A stretch of DNA of 64,000 bases from Forficula auricularia (taxonomy: Eukaryota > Arthropoda > Insecta > Dermaptera > Forficulidae): contig JALMQS010000841.1 in assembly GCA_024734495.1 (NCBI GenBank), forward strand, positions 4,580,465 through 4,644,464, in the 5' to 3' direction. The position numbers were made by a program, and so were the translations under genes. Shown here one piece after another: positions 10,676 through 22,118 of the stretch. How positions within the stretch are numbered: the stretch's first letter is position 1; each line of letters opens with the position of its first letter. The notes below the pieces were generated by a model that was not told where the DNA came from, ran no database searches, and saw nothing but the letters and a program-made list of their open reading frames with translations.

Positions 10676-11600
10676 TTTTTTTACTTTACCATACAGAGGG
10701 TCAAAGTATTGTAATCGTGCATGAAAAAAAGTGTTTTTTTCATTCTTTTTTTCGAAATATCTCAAAAACGGCTTAAACTATTTTGATTAAAAAAATTGAG
10801 CGAAACCATGGCATTTCGCTCTACAAAAAAGCTCTAATAAGAGAACATCGAAAATATTATATTTTTCGAGATAATAATTGTTTTGTCAAAATGTCTGTTA
10901 ATTAGTCTGTGGGTTACCAAATTTATTTGGACGAGCTAGATCAAAAACTAGTTTGAATATCGAAACCAAATTTCACACGTAGTTTTGGCGCATATCGACA
11001 CAAAATTAGAGGGATGGAGGGGGTGGGGGAGGGGTTAAAAATTAAAAATCTAGGCCATTTGAGCAAACTCAACCAAATTTTGTATACATAATCAGTGGGC
11101 CACCAGAAGTCTAAAAATGCAAAAACTACCCCCCCCCCTACATGATTATAAATAATTTTAGGGGCCAGGTTGTATGGTAAAGTCTAGTGGATGGATGTTT
11201 CGGTCCATTGAGATTAAGAGCTGATTAGATTTTGGTGCATATCGACCCAAAATTAAAGGGGTGGAGGGGGGTTAAAAATTAAAAATTTAGCCCATTTGAC
11301 TAAACTCAACCAAATTTTGTATACATAATCAGTGGACCCCCAGAAGTCTAAAAATGCAAAAACTAACCGCTCAAAGGGGTGGAAGGGGGTTAAAAATTAA
11401 AAATATAGGCCGTTTGAGTAAACTCAACCAAATTTTGTATACGTAATCAGTGGGACCCCGGAAATCTAAAAATGCAAAAACTAGCTCCCCCTCCCCTACA
11501 TGATTATAAATAATTTGATTAAATATTAAATATGAGTGAGGGGTCAGGTTGTATGGTAAAGTCAAGTGGATGGCCACATCAGAACATGTCAGCTTATTTA
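10676..11600 (+). mobile_element. Family A TIR element with internal duplication
   Basis: Left end TTTACTTTACCATACAGAGG; right end GTATGGTAAAGTCAAGTGGATGG plus CAGCTTATTTA. About 10980-11210 is repeated at 11215-11570, so the 3' half is present twice. No transposase. Confidence 0.7.
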
Positions 11601-11847
11601 TTAATATTCAAATAGCAATACGCTTTTATATTTTTCCATTATGGAAATTTTTTGTGTACCTATGATCAAAAATTATTTTCTAGTGAAATTTGAAATTTTA
11701 ATAAGTCGGCTACAGTGCGTTTCGGACACTTTATATCATCCTAAATTCTTAAGATATCAAATTCGTTCTTAGTTGTCGTTGATAAACAGAGAATCAAGAA
11801 ATTTGTCTTATTTTTTTAATAATTATAAATTAATACATTTTAACACT

Positions 11848-13190
11848 AGCCCAGTAAATAGGGGGTGGGGGTGGGGGGTGGGGGTTTCAGCTTACATTAA
11901 TTGAGGGAAAAGATTTTTTCTAGGATATAACCCGAAAACAGTTCATATTTTGTAAATAACCGCCCCATAGCAAATTAAAGAGGACAAAATTTCGCGTCGA
12001 TTAAAAACAAAATAGAAAATTGGTCCAGTAGTTCGATTTTTAATGGGGATCCAAAAAACAGCCAGCCCCCGGGATCACTTTTGAATATCCCAAAAACTCG
12101 CACTTTTTTTCGATTTTTCCTATTTTGACCACAAAGGAGCACGTTTTCGAAAAAGTTCACTCTATACGTTTTTAAACTAGATAAAATTTTCTACAATGTA
12201 AACAAAATTTCATATTAATTGGATAATGGTAACCCGTTCAGCAATAAGGTTGATGTTTTGAAAAAATGCAATTTTTTGCAAAAAATCTCAGTTTTTCCTT
12301 CATAAAATGAAAACCACTCATCCTAGAAACTTGTTTCCTATTTCATTGTCTAGGAAATTTTGTTGACTTGAACGTTTACTTGGACCACTGTTTTGTTCAA
12401 ACTCTTAGATTTATAGATATCTAGCATTTTCCATGACAGGAGATGATCCATTGTTTCAAAAAATCTCATTTTTTTCTTCATAAAATGAAAACCACTTATC
12501 CTATAAACTTGATTCCTATCTCATCCTCTAGGAAATCTTGTTGACTTGAACGTTTACTTGGACCACTTTTTTGATAAAACTCTTGGATTTATAGATATCC
12601 TACATTTTCCGGACAGGATATGATCCGAATCCTCAATATCGTCATGGAAAATGTTGGATATCTATAAATCTAAGAGTTTTATCAAAAAAGTAGTTCAAGT
12701 AAACGTTCAAGTCAACAAAATTTTTTACAGAATGAGATAGAAATCAATTTTCTAGGATGAGTGGTTTTCATGAAGGAAAAACTGCGATTTATTTTTTTAA
12801 AATTGCAATTTTTCCAAATTTCAACCTCATTGTGTCACGGGTTGCCATTTTCCAATTAAGATGAAACTTTGTTTAAATTGTAGGAAATTTAATCTAGTTT
12901 ACAAATGTATAGAGCGGTCTTTGTCGAAAACGTGCTCCTTCATGGTCAAAAAGGGAAAAAAATTGAAAAAAGTACGAGTTTTCGGGATCGGTATTCAAAA
13001 GTGAACCGCGGGACTGTTTTTTGGACCCCCATAAAAAATATAACTACTGGACTTATTTTCTATTTTTTTCTTTTAACTCGACGCGAAATTTTATCCTCTT
13101 TAATTTACTATAGGTAGTTTATTTCCAAAATATGGACCGTTTTTGAGTTATAAGCAAGAAACTGGTTTTTCGGCCACTCGGTCATTTTAA
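11848..13190. mobile_element. Long fold-back element, family E
   Basis: It starts AGCCCAGTAAATAG. The two halves are imperfect reverse complements of each other, for example CATAAAATGAAAACCACTCA at about 12302 against GAGTGGTTTTCATGAAGG at about 12759, and CAAAATTTCGCGTCGA against TCGACGCGAAATTTT. Arms are about 600 bases. Copies or pieces lie at 26690-27648, 41233-42032 and 60382-60570. The small ORFs (11975-12160 minus, 12905-13117 plus) are the two mirror arms. No transposase. Confidence 0.75.
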
Positions 13191-13796
13191 AATCAAAATA
13201 AATTAAAAATAAAAAAAATTAAACTCAATTCTACTTAAATAGAGGGGGGGGGGGGGGGTAAATAATAAATTCCTTAATATTTATTTAATTTTTTTGAGGT
13301 CAAGAATATAATTTATGTCCACATCAATACATGCCTATATCATTAGCCATTATTTCTAGGTTAATTTTTATTAATTTTGTTTGTATTAGAGAGAGAAAAA
13401 TGACAAGACAAAAAAACCTCAGTGTTTGTTCTCTTTTAAGCAAATATTAAACAAAATATTGAAGATTGAAAGTTTCGATACTTAGAGAAAATCCTTCACT
13501 TCCATGACAAGCTAATAATAATTGTATTTAACAATCAAGACCAAGAAACTACCCCATCCCCTGGGATTTGACCCCACTCTCACCCCCGAACGAATCATTA
13601 ATCAATCATAGAGGAATTCAGACAATCAACAAACGTTTTATTAAGGGGATTCGGGACAGTTTATCTATCTGGTTGATCTTCGAAAAAATCTTTTGTATTT
13701 CTGCAGAGTGACAACTTCTGCTTACTAAATTTTTTAATAAAAAAAAAAATGCTTAATAATAAGGTTAATTTCGAATACAAATCTTTATTTTGATAA
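13191..13796. other. No gene seen
   Basis: AT-rich non-coding sequence with a G-run near 13245-13258. I see no exon, RNA gene or repeat family shared with the rest of the window. Confidence 0.5.
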
Positions 13797-14510
13797 TCTA
13801 CTCTTATTAAACGAGCAAAAATTCTATATATATATTCGGGTTCTCGAAAACTGCTCTAACGATTTGGATGAAATTCACGGGTTAGGAGGGTTTTTTGTTG
13901 GATATTCGATCTGTTACGGTCTCATTTTCGGCTAAGTTGTTTTTGATGCGTTTTTTGTTAATTGAAATAATTATTCACAGGTGGTTGTCTCGATAAAAAT
14001 GTATAATTACATTTTTATTCAATTTCTTTTTAAAAAATAATTGGTTTTTTAATTTTATATCCCACAATAAGATTATTACAATTATTATTATATATTAAAA
14101 ATTGGACAATTTAATTGATTAAAAATCGAGTTTTAAATCCCACAAATATTAATTTGACAATTTAATTGATGAACTCAAAAATTGTTATTTAATTAAAAAA
14201 AAAATTATACCGTATTTATTTATATACTTACTTATATACACATAATCTATGAAGGCTAGAAATGCAAAAACTGGGCGCGTGGGCGTGGGCGGGGGCGGGG
14301 TTAGATATGGGGGTGCAGTGGTTGGGGTCCGGAGGGGAGGTACGCGGTTTCTGCGGCCGAGTGGGGGTGTGGGGTTGGTAGCAGGGTACAGGAGGTGGGG
14401 TGAAGTGGTGTAGGTCTGGGGGGCGAGGGGTGGTTTCGGGGATTAATTTATAGCTATTAACTGAAACGAAAATTTACCGAGCATCGCTCGGTGGCCAGGT
14501 ACTATTAATA
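13797..14510 (+). mobile_element. Helitron-like element, families D and C composite
   Basis: Opens TCTACTCTTATTAAACGAGC, then the family D block (ACGATTTGGATGAAATTCACG). It switches at about 14245 to the family C module end and G-rich tract. It closes with a perfect hairpin CCGAGC-ATC-GCTCGG near 14479 and GGTACTATTAATA. A similar hairpin end is at about 58485. No CTAG end here. Confidence 0.5.
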
Positions 14511-14888
14511 AAAAGAATATTGAGATAAATGTTTTCTCATTATAAAAACATTTATTTAATCCAAAAACTATTTCAAGAAAAAGAGTTGGAATTCTACACT
14601 AGTGTTTTTGTTATATTCTGTTGGCTGCAAATAACTTGTTATTATTTTTTTACATTTATGAATAACTAATTAACTAGACTGTCAAATCTATTGAAAAATG
14701 TATCATTCGATTCATAAAACTTGAATTATTGATGTGTATAAATTTGTTGAAAATGGTATAATTTGTATAGAAGTTATAGCCATTTTAAAAGCTCGGTCCA
14801 TTTACTTCCATGTTAAAAAGACAATTTTCAATAATTTATTTCTCGGTAATCGAGAGAGACGATCAACTTCAAATTTTGGGAATAAATA

Positions 14889-15201
14889 TCTATATATATA
14901 AAATAGAAAAGTATGTGGATATATATGTGTATGTGGAAACGATCTGATTGGCCAGTGCATAGCCAATGCCAAAGCGTTAAATTATTAGAACGATTCTGAT
15001 TGGTCAGATAGTGATCGTGCTTAGCAATGTGTTAAATAAATCTTTCCTTATTCTTCCTTATTTTTGAATCAATTTCATTCAGCACATTCTTTCGATACTT
15101 ACAGTAAGATTTTAAATTTCAATTATTAAATTGGTATGAACGAGACGCTCCCCGCCAGGGGCTAGGTGACGCACGGGCCGAAGGCCCGGTGCGTCAGCTA
15201 G
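14889..15201 (+). mobile_element. Short non-autonomous Helitron
   Basis: Starts TCTATATATATAAAATAGAA after an A and ends CTAG before a T. The 3' end has a strong stem (GACGCACGGGCC-GAA-GGCCCGGTGCGTC, one bulge). The 313-bp interior carries CTGATTGG/GATTGGTC motifs and no ORF. This is the cleanest Helitron in the window. Confidence 0.8.
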
Positions 15202-15429
15202 TTTTTTATAAAAAATGATAAACAGTCCCGAACCCTCTTAAGGGGAAATATCATTGAATTGAATTTTTTAAAAATCAACTCATCTATTTGAGTATAATTT
15301 TTGAACGATTCAACATACTAGCTAATGAGCTAAAATTTAGCACATATATGTAATGTATTAAAAATTAAAAATTTTGTCTTAAGTTTAATTTTTTTTTTAC
15401 CTCAACCTGTTTGTTGACAAAAATAAACA

Positions 15430-15650
15430 AATATGTCTCGGAGGTCCGAAGACTAGACATTTTAATATGTTAATTAATTTCTATTATTTAATCTCTTTGC
15501 TTTGTTTATAGTTTTATATTCTTTGTTTTTCTATTGTTTTTTATTCTGTTTCCCTGTTTTATTATACATATATTTTTCATTCAACAAATTTATAATCAAT
15601 TTACCTTATAAATTCTGTTAATTACCACATTCATTCTATTTTATCAATCT
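15430..15650. repeat. Dispersed repeat; empty-site paralogue of the LINE at 38994
   Basis: Read on the minus strand, about 15438-15580 matches the sequence on both sides of the LINE at 38994-39713, without the LINE. About 15565-15650 also matches 17252-17340. So an old repeat occurs at least three times. No coding potential seen. Confidence 0.6.
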
Positions 15651-16073
15651 ATATTAAATTTTTTCCGACGTCCCCTAAAAAGCTTCCTTTTGATGAAAAC
15701 ACGTGAGGTATTTTTTTTATTATTAAAAACACCACGATCTAAGTGCATTTTTGGTAAAATCATGTTTTTTTGGAAATCTCTTATCACATTTAGTATTTTT
15801 CCTGAAATATAATATAATAATATAGTCAGTGATTTGTACAGTACAACTAAAAGAAATTTCGCGACACGCGACATATTTTTTATAGAAACTATAGACGTAT
15901 GAAAGCGTCGGTAATTTAATAAATATAGATAATGATTGTACATTAACCTGCTAACTAAGTTACCGATAGGAAATTTACTTTGGGAAATTAGTTCAAATTT
16001 ATTGATGAAAATAATGATAATAATAATATAACATATTGTTAATAATATCCAAATTATCAAAAAATTATTATTA

Positions 16074-17250
16074 TCTATATAAATAAAAATGTACTGTTAC
16101 GCTTAAAGTGATACGTTGAATGATCTCCGAAAGTTCTTCACCGATTTCTTTGAAATTTTCACATAACATTCCATTCAAATACACGAGTGTTTTTATATAC
16201 AGGGTGCATAGGAAGGTTTCTTTAGCCTGAAAATGCTTGCGAACGGAGAGTGCTACAGCCACGCAAGTGAGGTGACGGTATAGTGGAGCGACTATGCCCG
16301 ACCTAATGCAAACGATACCATCGCCCCTAGTGGCGAAATGTGGAAGTTGGCCATTGCAAATCGAAAACGAAAAGAGATAGAGCAAAATTTCCAATTAGAA
16401 AGTTTTAGAGCATCAATTGATTGGTACGAAACGATATTTGGTTTGCACGGAGAGGATAAATTACTGCCTGTATCCAAAAATGTCCGTAATCTATGCGCGA
16501 CTGTTCTACTCTACATATTTACATTTCGGAAATGTAGCAGTGTGCAAATGCAGTTTGTGACTTTGTACTGTACTGTAATGTCTGAAAACTTTAATTTCCA
16601 ATGCATTTAAAATTTTAGTTTAAAAGGTGTTGGCGCTCGCTTGATACTATATATTAGGATAGGATATGTATAGGATATTTTTGGGGTATATAGGCGCCAA
16701 TTTATCTTATCCGTGTAAACCAAATATCGTTTCGTACTAATTAATTGATGCTCTAAAACTTTCTAATTGGAAATTTTGCTCTATCTCTTTTCGTTTTCGA
16801 TTTGCAATGGTTAACTTCCACATTTCGCCACTAGGGGCGCTGCTGTCGTTTGCATTAGGTCGGGCATAGTCGCTTTACTATACCGTTACCTCACTTGCGT
16901 GGCTGTAGCACTCTCCGTTCGCAAGTATTTTCAGGTTAAAGGGACTTTCCTATGCACCCTGTATAGTGTTTTAATAGATATCACACCTGTGGCATGCAAA
17001 AAATATTTTTTCGAGAAATCTTTCAACTGTCAATATTATTTTTGGTTAAAGGAACAATTTTGACAAGTAATATATAATTCAATTACTGTTTTAATACCTA
17101 TTTTATAATTATTTGCATTTTCAATTTATTTTCAAAACTATTATTATTTTTTAAATATATTTAAAAAGTCGGGTCATCTATTATCTATATAAATTTTAAT
17201 CATTAAGCGTAACGCTCCCCGCCAGGGGCCAGGTGACGCCTATACACTAG
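16074..17250 (+). mobile_element. Helitron-like element carrying a nested TIR element
   Basis: Begins TCTATATAAATAAAAATG after an A. It ends with CGCTCCCCGCCAGGGGCC (shared with 15150) and CTAG. The base after CTAG is C rather than T, so the end is less certain. The element at 16200-16961 sits inside it. Confidence 0.5.
16200..16961. mobile_element. TIR element with about 260-bp arms
   Basis: CAGGGTGCATAGGAAGG at 16200 is mirrored by CCTATGCACCCTG ending at 16961. Paired bases sum to 33161 throughout, for example CTAG at 16327 and 16831. Arms are about 260 bases around a 240-base loop. Both flanks read TATA, fitting a TA or TATA target site. ORFs at 16071-16610 are readings of the arms. Confidence 0.85.
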
Positions 17251-17413
17251 CTATACATATATTTTTCATTAAACAAATTTATAATCAGTTTGCCTTATAA
17301 ATTGTGTTCATTACTATTCTATTTTATCAATAAATAATAAATTTTAAAATAATCAAATAAAAATTGCCATATCTTTCTTTATTTAATTATTATTTCTCTT
17401 CTTGTGTTCACAG

Positions 17414-17475
17414 AATGGGACACCGTTATGGGAAGATCTCGTATCGAAGGCAACAAAACTCCATACCTGTTTACG
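17414..17475 (+). CDS. MTSS1: Internal exon of MIM/MTSS1-like I-BAR protein
   Basis: A 62-nt exon bounded by a pyrimidine-rich acceptor (TTCTTGTGTTCACAG) and donor GTGAGC. In frame from its first base it reads NGTP, then LWEDLVSKATKLHTCL, plus two bases (CG) of the next codon. This matches, residue for residue in length, the vertebrate MTSS1 I-BAR segment with PVWEDFINKAGKLQSQLR. MIM proteins use the I-BAR (IMD) domain, an antiparallel helical dimer, to bind PIP2-rich membrane and bend it outward, and a WH2 motif to bind actin. Only helix-1 residues are here. Exon 1 and the next exon (expected to continue with TT and a DAFQKVAD-like stretch) were not found. Introns are phase 0 before and phase 2 after. 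The ORF spanning 17364-17549 is another frame. Confidence 0.85.
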
Positions 17476-17690
17476 GTGAGCTGATTTTATTATTATTATT
17501 ATTATTAATTGTAGTACAGTCAATTACAAAAGTTACTACTACAATATAGGCAACTTAATCTACAGTTAACATTCATTAAGGAAACTGAACCGAATTATAA
17601 AACATGAGAATTATGAATTTAAATTTATTCAATATCTGAATGTAATTTTTTATCATGACTTAGTACACGCAATCGAACGAAGTACGTTAC

Positions 17691-17790
17691 NNNNNNNNNN
17701 NNNNNNNNNNNNNNNNNNNNNNNNNNNNNNNNNNNNNNNNNNNNNNNNNNNNNNNNNNNNNNNNNNNNNNNNNNNNNNNNNNNNNNNNNN
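17691..17790. other. Assembly gap (100 N)
   Basis: Exactly 100 unknown bases. The sequence to its right looks like a PLE terminus, so the gap probably sits in a repeat. Confidence 0.99.
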
Positions 17791-17798
17791 ATTATGAT

Positions 17799-18092
17799 TT
17801 TTTCGGGTTTCTCCGCGCGGGTGCGAGAGTTTTTGCCTACAAACAGTGACAGTGAACGTATCGATAGTGCCCAACATTCTCAAAACAGCAACAGCCGAGA
17901 CGTCAGCCACCATAATGTAAGTAATACACCTTCAACCACAAAACACCCAAAACTTCTTAAATATCCAAAGCTACCCAACCTTCCGACTGAAGAAATTCAC
18001 TCCCACCCCCTCTCTTGAAAATGGCTCCAAAAGGAGATTCGAAACGTCGAGTAAAACTCTCAAACCCAAGCGGAGAAACCCGAAAAACCTCT
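17799..18092. mobile_element. Inverted-repeat terminus, probable Penelope-like element
   Basis: TTTTTCGGGTTTCTCCGC at about 17800 is mirrored by GCGGAGAAACCCGAAAAA ending about 18092. Inside, on the plus strand, TTGAAAATGGCTCC...GGAG and CGAAACGTCGAG (18013-18052) resemble the hammerhead-like termini of PLEs. ORFs at 17653-17913 and 17794-18018 run through this terminus and are not convincing genes. Confidence 0.45.
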
Positions 18093-18169
18093 AAATGACA
18101 TAGTCCCTATCCGCGAGCAGCCCTGCTGAACACACATATATATATATATATATATATACTTATTATAAT

Positions 18170-18345
18170 CGGTTTGCACGACGACGTCGTGATTTTTTTA
18201 TTTTTAAACCCACTAATAGTTCATGACAAATTATATTTATTAAAATTAGGAAATTTAAATTATTATTTTAAAATCCACTGCGGAGTCCAGGCGTAGCCTT
18301 CTGACCATTAAGATGCCCGCCGAAGGCGGGCTTCGTAGCTGTTTA
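18170..18345 (+). mobile_element. Helitron-like 3' end fragment
   Basis: A perfect hairpin GCCCGCC-GAA-GGCGGGC (about 18313-18331) is followed by TTCGTAGCTG. Upstream is the AAACCCACTAATAG block shared with family D near 48478. The CTAG end is altered. Confidence 0.5.
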
Positions 18346-18464
18346 TTATATAAATGTTATGTAATATAATATATAAAAATATATTAATTCACGCCTATGA
18401 TTGTATTTATTTGAAAATTTTCAATTTTTAGGTTCCATTCATAAGTAAAATGGGACCCTATTAG

Positions 18465-18800
18465 TAAGGTGATCGACCATACGTCCCGAATTTCCCAGGA
18501 CAACTCCGAATTTTTAGTACTTGTCCCGATTTTTTAGAACTCGTTTTTTTGGTCCCGAATTTATATCATTTGTCCCGAATTATCCCGAAATACAGTAGTG
18601 TGAGAACGTAAAAGTTTAAAAATATTATATTTCACTATTAAAAAATAAACAAAAATTATTTATATATATTGACCTACTTACCACCTTCACCACAATAACA
18701 ATAAACTAATTTATTTGCTAAAAAAAATTATTTAAATATATATATACTAAAATAGGGCAGTAACCTGATAAAAGTTTCAACTTTCGCGTTCATCTAACGT

Positions 18801-18843
<43 letters not shown>

Positions 18844-18880
18844 CGTCCAGAGTTTGGTACTTCGAAATCTGGTGACCTTA
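18465..18880. mobile_element. Family F TIR element inserted in a family G repeat
   Basis: Starts TAAGGTGATCGACCATACGTCCCG and ends TGGTGACCTTA, with a TA dinucleotide run (about 18803-18842) inside. The flanks (GGGACCCTATTAG at left, CTGTGTGTTACAATGTCT at right) are two halves of the repeat that is intact at 32655. The end sequence also occurs at about 30905-30925 with hAT-like coding sequence nearby. Confidence 0.6.
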
Positions 18881-18931
18881 CTGTGTGTTACAATGTCTAT
18901 CTGTCCTGTCAAGGCATTGTAGTTTCTAGAC

Positions 18932-19050
18932 CAGGGGTATCCAACCTTTTAGCATCAATCGGTCACATTGGAAGAATACGAGTTGTTTTAGAACACACAT
19001 AAAATACAGTAACGCTAATGCTAGCTGATGAGACAAAACGTAGAATATCA
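18932..19050 (+). mobile_element. hAT-like terminus
   Basis: CAGGGGTATCCAACCTTTTAG has the CAGGGGT..CCAA form of hAT terminal repeats. No matching right end or transposase was found. Confidence 0.4.
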
Positions 19051-19853
19051 TAGCGCACAGCGTGCGCAGGCCAAGTTCGAACAATGGTCGCACACGCGGT
19101 TTACACCAACCATTTCGAGATACTTTAGATCCCCCTGCAGCTCAGAACTCATTTGAGATACAGAGCTGAAATTATACACATGTAATTATGTAATCGATCT
19201 TGTGAAGAGTGCCGAATTTCAATAATATAGCATAAACAGATTCTGTGATATGGACCTGAGAAAATGGCTAATTTTGGCACGCACTCATTGAATGACTCGT
19301 CATCAAAAACTATAGGGTACTTTTAATCATTCCATATTCATGAAATTTGCCATGATGGTAGAGTTTGGGACACAAATAAAAGGAAAATTTCAAAAACACA
19401 GACTTTCCCTCTATGAACCCTTAAAATGGAGGGGTGAAGTTTGTAGTAGTGCAAATTTGCATCTTTTATATATGGGCTGATCCTTGGATGCTAAAATTTG
19501 GTATCTTGGTAGAGTTTTGGGAATGAATAAAGGAGAAAATATTTGCACAAAAACTTAACTACCCTTAAAACCGAAAATAAAGAGAAGAAATTTATAAACC
19601 CTCTCACAAAAAAATAAATAAATAAACACGAGTACAAATCAAATATATAAATATACAATACATACTTTACGCGTTTCCTAGAGCTCAAGTCCTCAAATAG
19701 ATAATTTAGAAATTGTTTATCATTTTATAAATTATATTCGCTTTTGATTCCCAATCGAATAGCAGGTAGAGATTTATTCATTAATGATCGATATTACTTT
19801 CATGTACAGTGGAGGTATTGAAATAGGTTCAGAAAAACGAATTCAATACTATT
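19051..19853. other. No gene seen
   Basis: Mixed-composition sequence with repeat-like phrasing (GGTAGAGTTTGGGA and GGTAGAGTTTTGGGA about 160 bases apart), suggesting a diverged internal duplication. No exon or RNA gene recognised. Confidence 0.4.
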
Positions 19854-20019
19854 CAGGGACGTAGGTAAGGGGGGTTCAGGGGACTCAACACCCCCCACCC
19901 TCATACATGTGATAGTAAAAAATTTTTGATTTTCTTTTCGAACCACATCCTATTACTACATAGCTGCGTTTGAATTATGTAGGTATACTAGATAAAAAAT
20001 TTTAAGAAAAAAATAAAAC

Positions 20020-20365
20020 CGACTTCAAAAAATTAAATGCAACAAATAAAATACACTAAAAGTTATAAAATAATTATTATCTTATTTAGTTACAACTAAA
20101 CGACGAAATATTAACATGAAATTACTTTTTGAAGTCAGTGCCAAACAAACTATACCTATAAGCGAGCGTACCCACCAAACGTACTAAGTAAGATCCGTCG
20201 AGTGCGATTCATAAAAGGTATATGTTTGGGACCGACTTAAAAAAGTAATTTCATGTTAATATTTCGTCGTTTAGTTGTAACTAAATAAGATAATAATTAT
20301 TTTATACCTTTAGTGTATTTTATTTGTTGCATTTAATTTTTTGAAGTCGGTTTTATTTTTTTCTT
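20020..20365. repeat. Family B3 palindromic repeat
   Basis: Outer ends ACCGACTTCAAAAAATT and AATTTTTTGAAGTCGGTTTT, arms with TTAACATGAAATTACTTTTT, centre containing AGATCCGTCGAGTGCG. It abuts a minus-strand B1 copy at 20395. Confidence 0.85.
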
Positions 20366-20394
20366 AAAAATTTTTATTTTTCTCATTTTAGTGA

Positions 20395-20735
20395 TGTTAT
20401 TAATAGTGATCCTATCATCAGAACTTGACCAAATTAATATTACACCATCCCTAAGATACCCCTTTCCAATAAAAAAGAATCATCGAAATCGGTCCATAAA
20501 CAAAGAAGTTAGTCCTGAACAAACCTAACAAAAAAGGTCTAATACCTACGAAAAAAATGGGACCAATCGGAACGTAGACTGGACCCAATGCAAAAAAAAT
20601 TTCAAAATCGGTTCACAATTGGCGGAGATATGAGGTAACATAGGGACAAAAAAAAATCAAAAAAAAAAAAAAAAAAAAATCAGTCGAATAGAGAACCTCC
20701 TCCTTTTTTGAAGTCGGATAAAAAGCATTTCTATT
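20395..20735 (-). repeat. Family B1 interspersed repeat
   Basis: A minus-strand copy ending in GAACCTCCTCCTTTTTTGAAG. It follows B3 at once, as at 36.5 kb, without the B2 segment seen at 9.8 and 46.8 kb. Confidence 0.8.
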
Positions 20736-20860
20736 TTGTTTTACCTATGTCGGGGTGAGGAGCAAAAGATACCTGAACAAATCAGATGCTCAGCCAACAA
20801 CCCCCCACCCCCATCTCAGTCACTGAAACCCTCCCATAAAAAATCTATACCTACGCCATG

Positions 20861-22118
20861 TCCGAGGGCACGCCTTCGGACAAGCCAAATATTATAGTAA
20901 TAGATACTATTAAATTCTAACATGACTTATTTATTTTTAGTTTAATCGTAATATCTGCCACAACGTCAAAAAAGTTTTACTTCAATCGTGCGTAAAGGTT
21001 ACACGCACTTTATTATTATTATTATATTATCCCTAAAAACATTATTGCCTATAGTTCGTTCAACATACCAATAACTTATATTTATTAAAAAAAAAAAAAT
21101 TATTAAATTTTGATTTTACTTATAATCAATATATTTTTCTGAATTGTTAAATAAAAATCTTACTATGTGCATAAGTCAAGTGATTTCACTAGAATTTTAT
21201 ATTCTTAATTTGAAAAATGGTTTCACAATTCGTGGAATGTGGCTATTAAGAGGTCCACACCATAACTTACCTTCCTTCTTTTTTTTTTTTTAATACAACA
21301 AATTAATTATTTCTAATTCATCTTCCCTGAGAAATTCCAAATCGATCGGAAAACGGAACTCATGCTCCCCCTTCCTGTATTGTTAAATATTGGATTCCCT
21401 GAAATTTTCTCTTTTTTTAATGCGTCTCTTGTTTTTATGCATAATTAGTAATTAAGTATATTATATTAGTTATTTTTAGTTAGTCATTGATATATATCAT
21501 CTTGAATAAATCAAAGTCGATCTAAGAGATATTTTTCATTTTGTAAAACGTAATCTTTTAAAAGAGCAGCCTTAAGAAGATTACAGAGAAAACTCCTTGA
21601 GTTGATAGTGATTGAAAGAAGTGCCATTTCTGACATTTGTTTATTTATCCTTAGCACTTATCTCCAAGCTTGGTTTTGTGCGCCTCTTGCTGCTGAAACT
21701 CTGAAATACGATCTGAATTAAAAAAAAAGCTTGTTCGCCTTCAAACCATTGATTCTGCCATATTCCGATTTATTGCCAATTTATCGACAAAAGCAGCTGT
21801 TTTTGCATACACGAAATTTTAGATGTCTATTCCAGGACTTTAAAAATATCACGTGCTTGTATAACTACGCACATTCATTCGTTAAAATATATTCTAAATT
21901 CAGTCAATTATCATTTTTTTTAAACGCAATAATAATAATAACTTAAGTACCATGAGTCAGGGCCATACCCATGGGTCCCCCCCCCAGGCTTTAAGCTGAC
22001 ACGACGAATCACAACTGCTTGTACTACATATTGTTTTTATTTTTATTTTTCGATTGTAAGAAGTGGTGCACCAAGAAGAAGCAGCCCGTATAGATCTTAA
22101 AAAACCTTGTATTGCAGA
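20861..22118. other. No gene seen
   Basis: AT-rich sequence. Short ORFs here (for example 21731-21946) have no recognisable domain. A CCTTAG acceptor-like site near 21654 is not followed by a supported exon. I see no shared repeat family. Confidence 0.45.

Larger units (their letters stand above)
19854..20860. mobile_element. TIR element with nested family B insertion
   Basis: CAGGGACGTAGGTAAGGGGG at left and CTATACCTACGCCATG at right form imperfect inverted ends of hAT-like type. Most of the interior (about 20010-20735) is a nested family B composite, so the host element itself is only about 280 bases. No 8-bp duplication is recognisable. Confidence 0.5.

Noticed and set aside
15644..16060. 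138-codon ORF on the minus strand
   Set aside because: Rich in Ile, Leu, Asn and Lys as expected of AT-rich DNA, with no recognisable domain, splice context or conserved neighbour.
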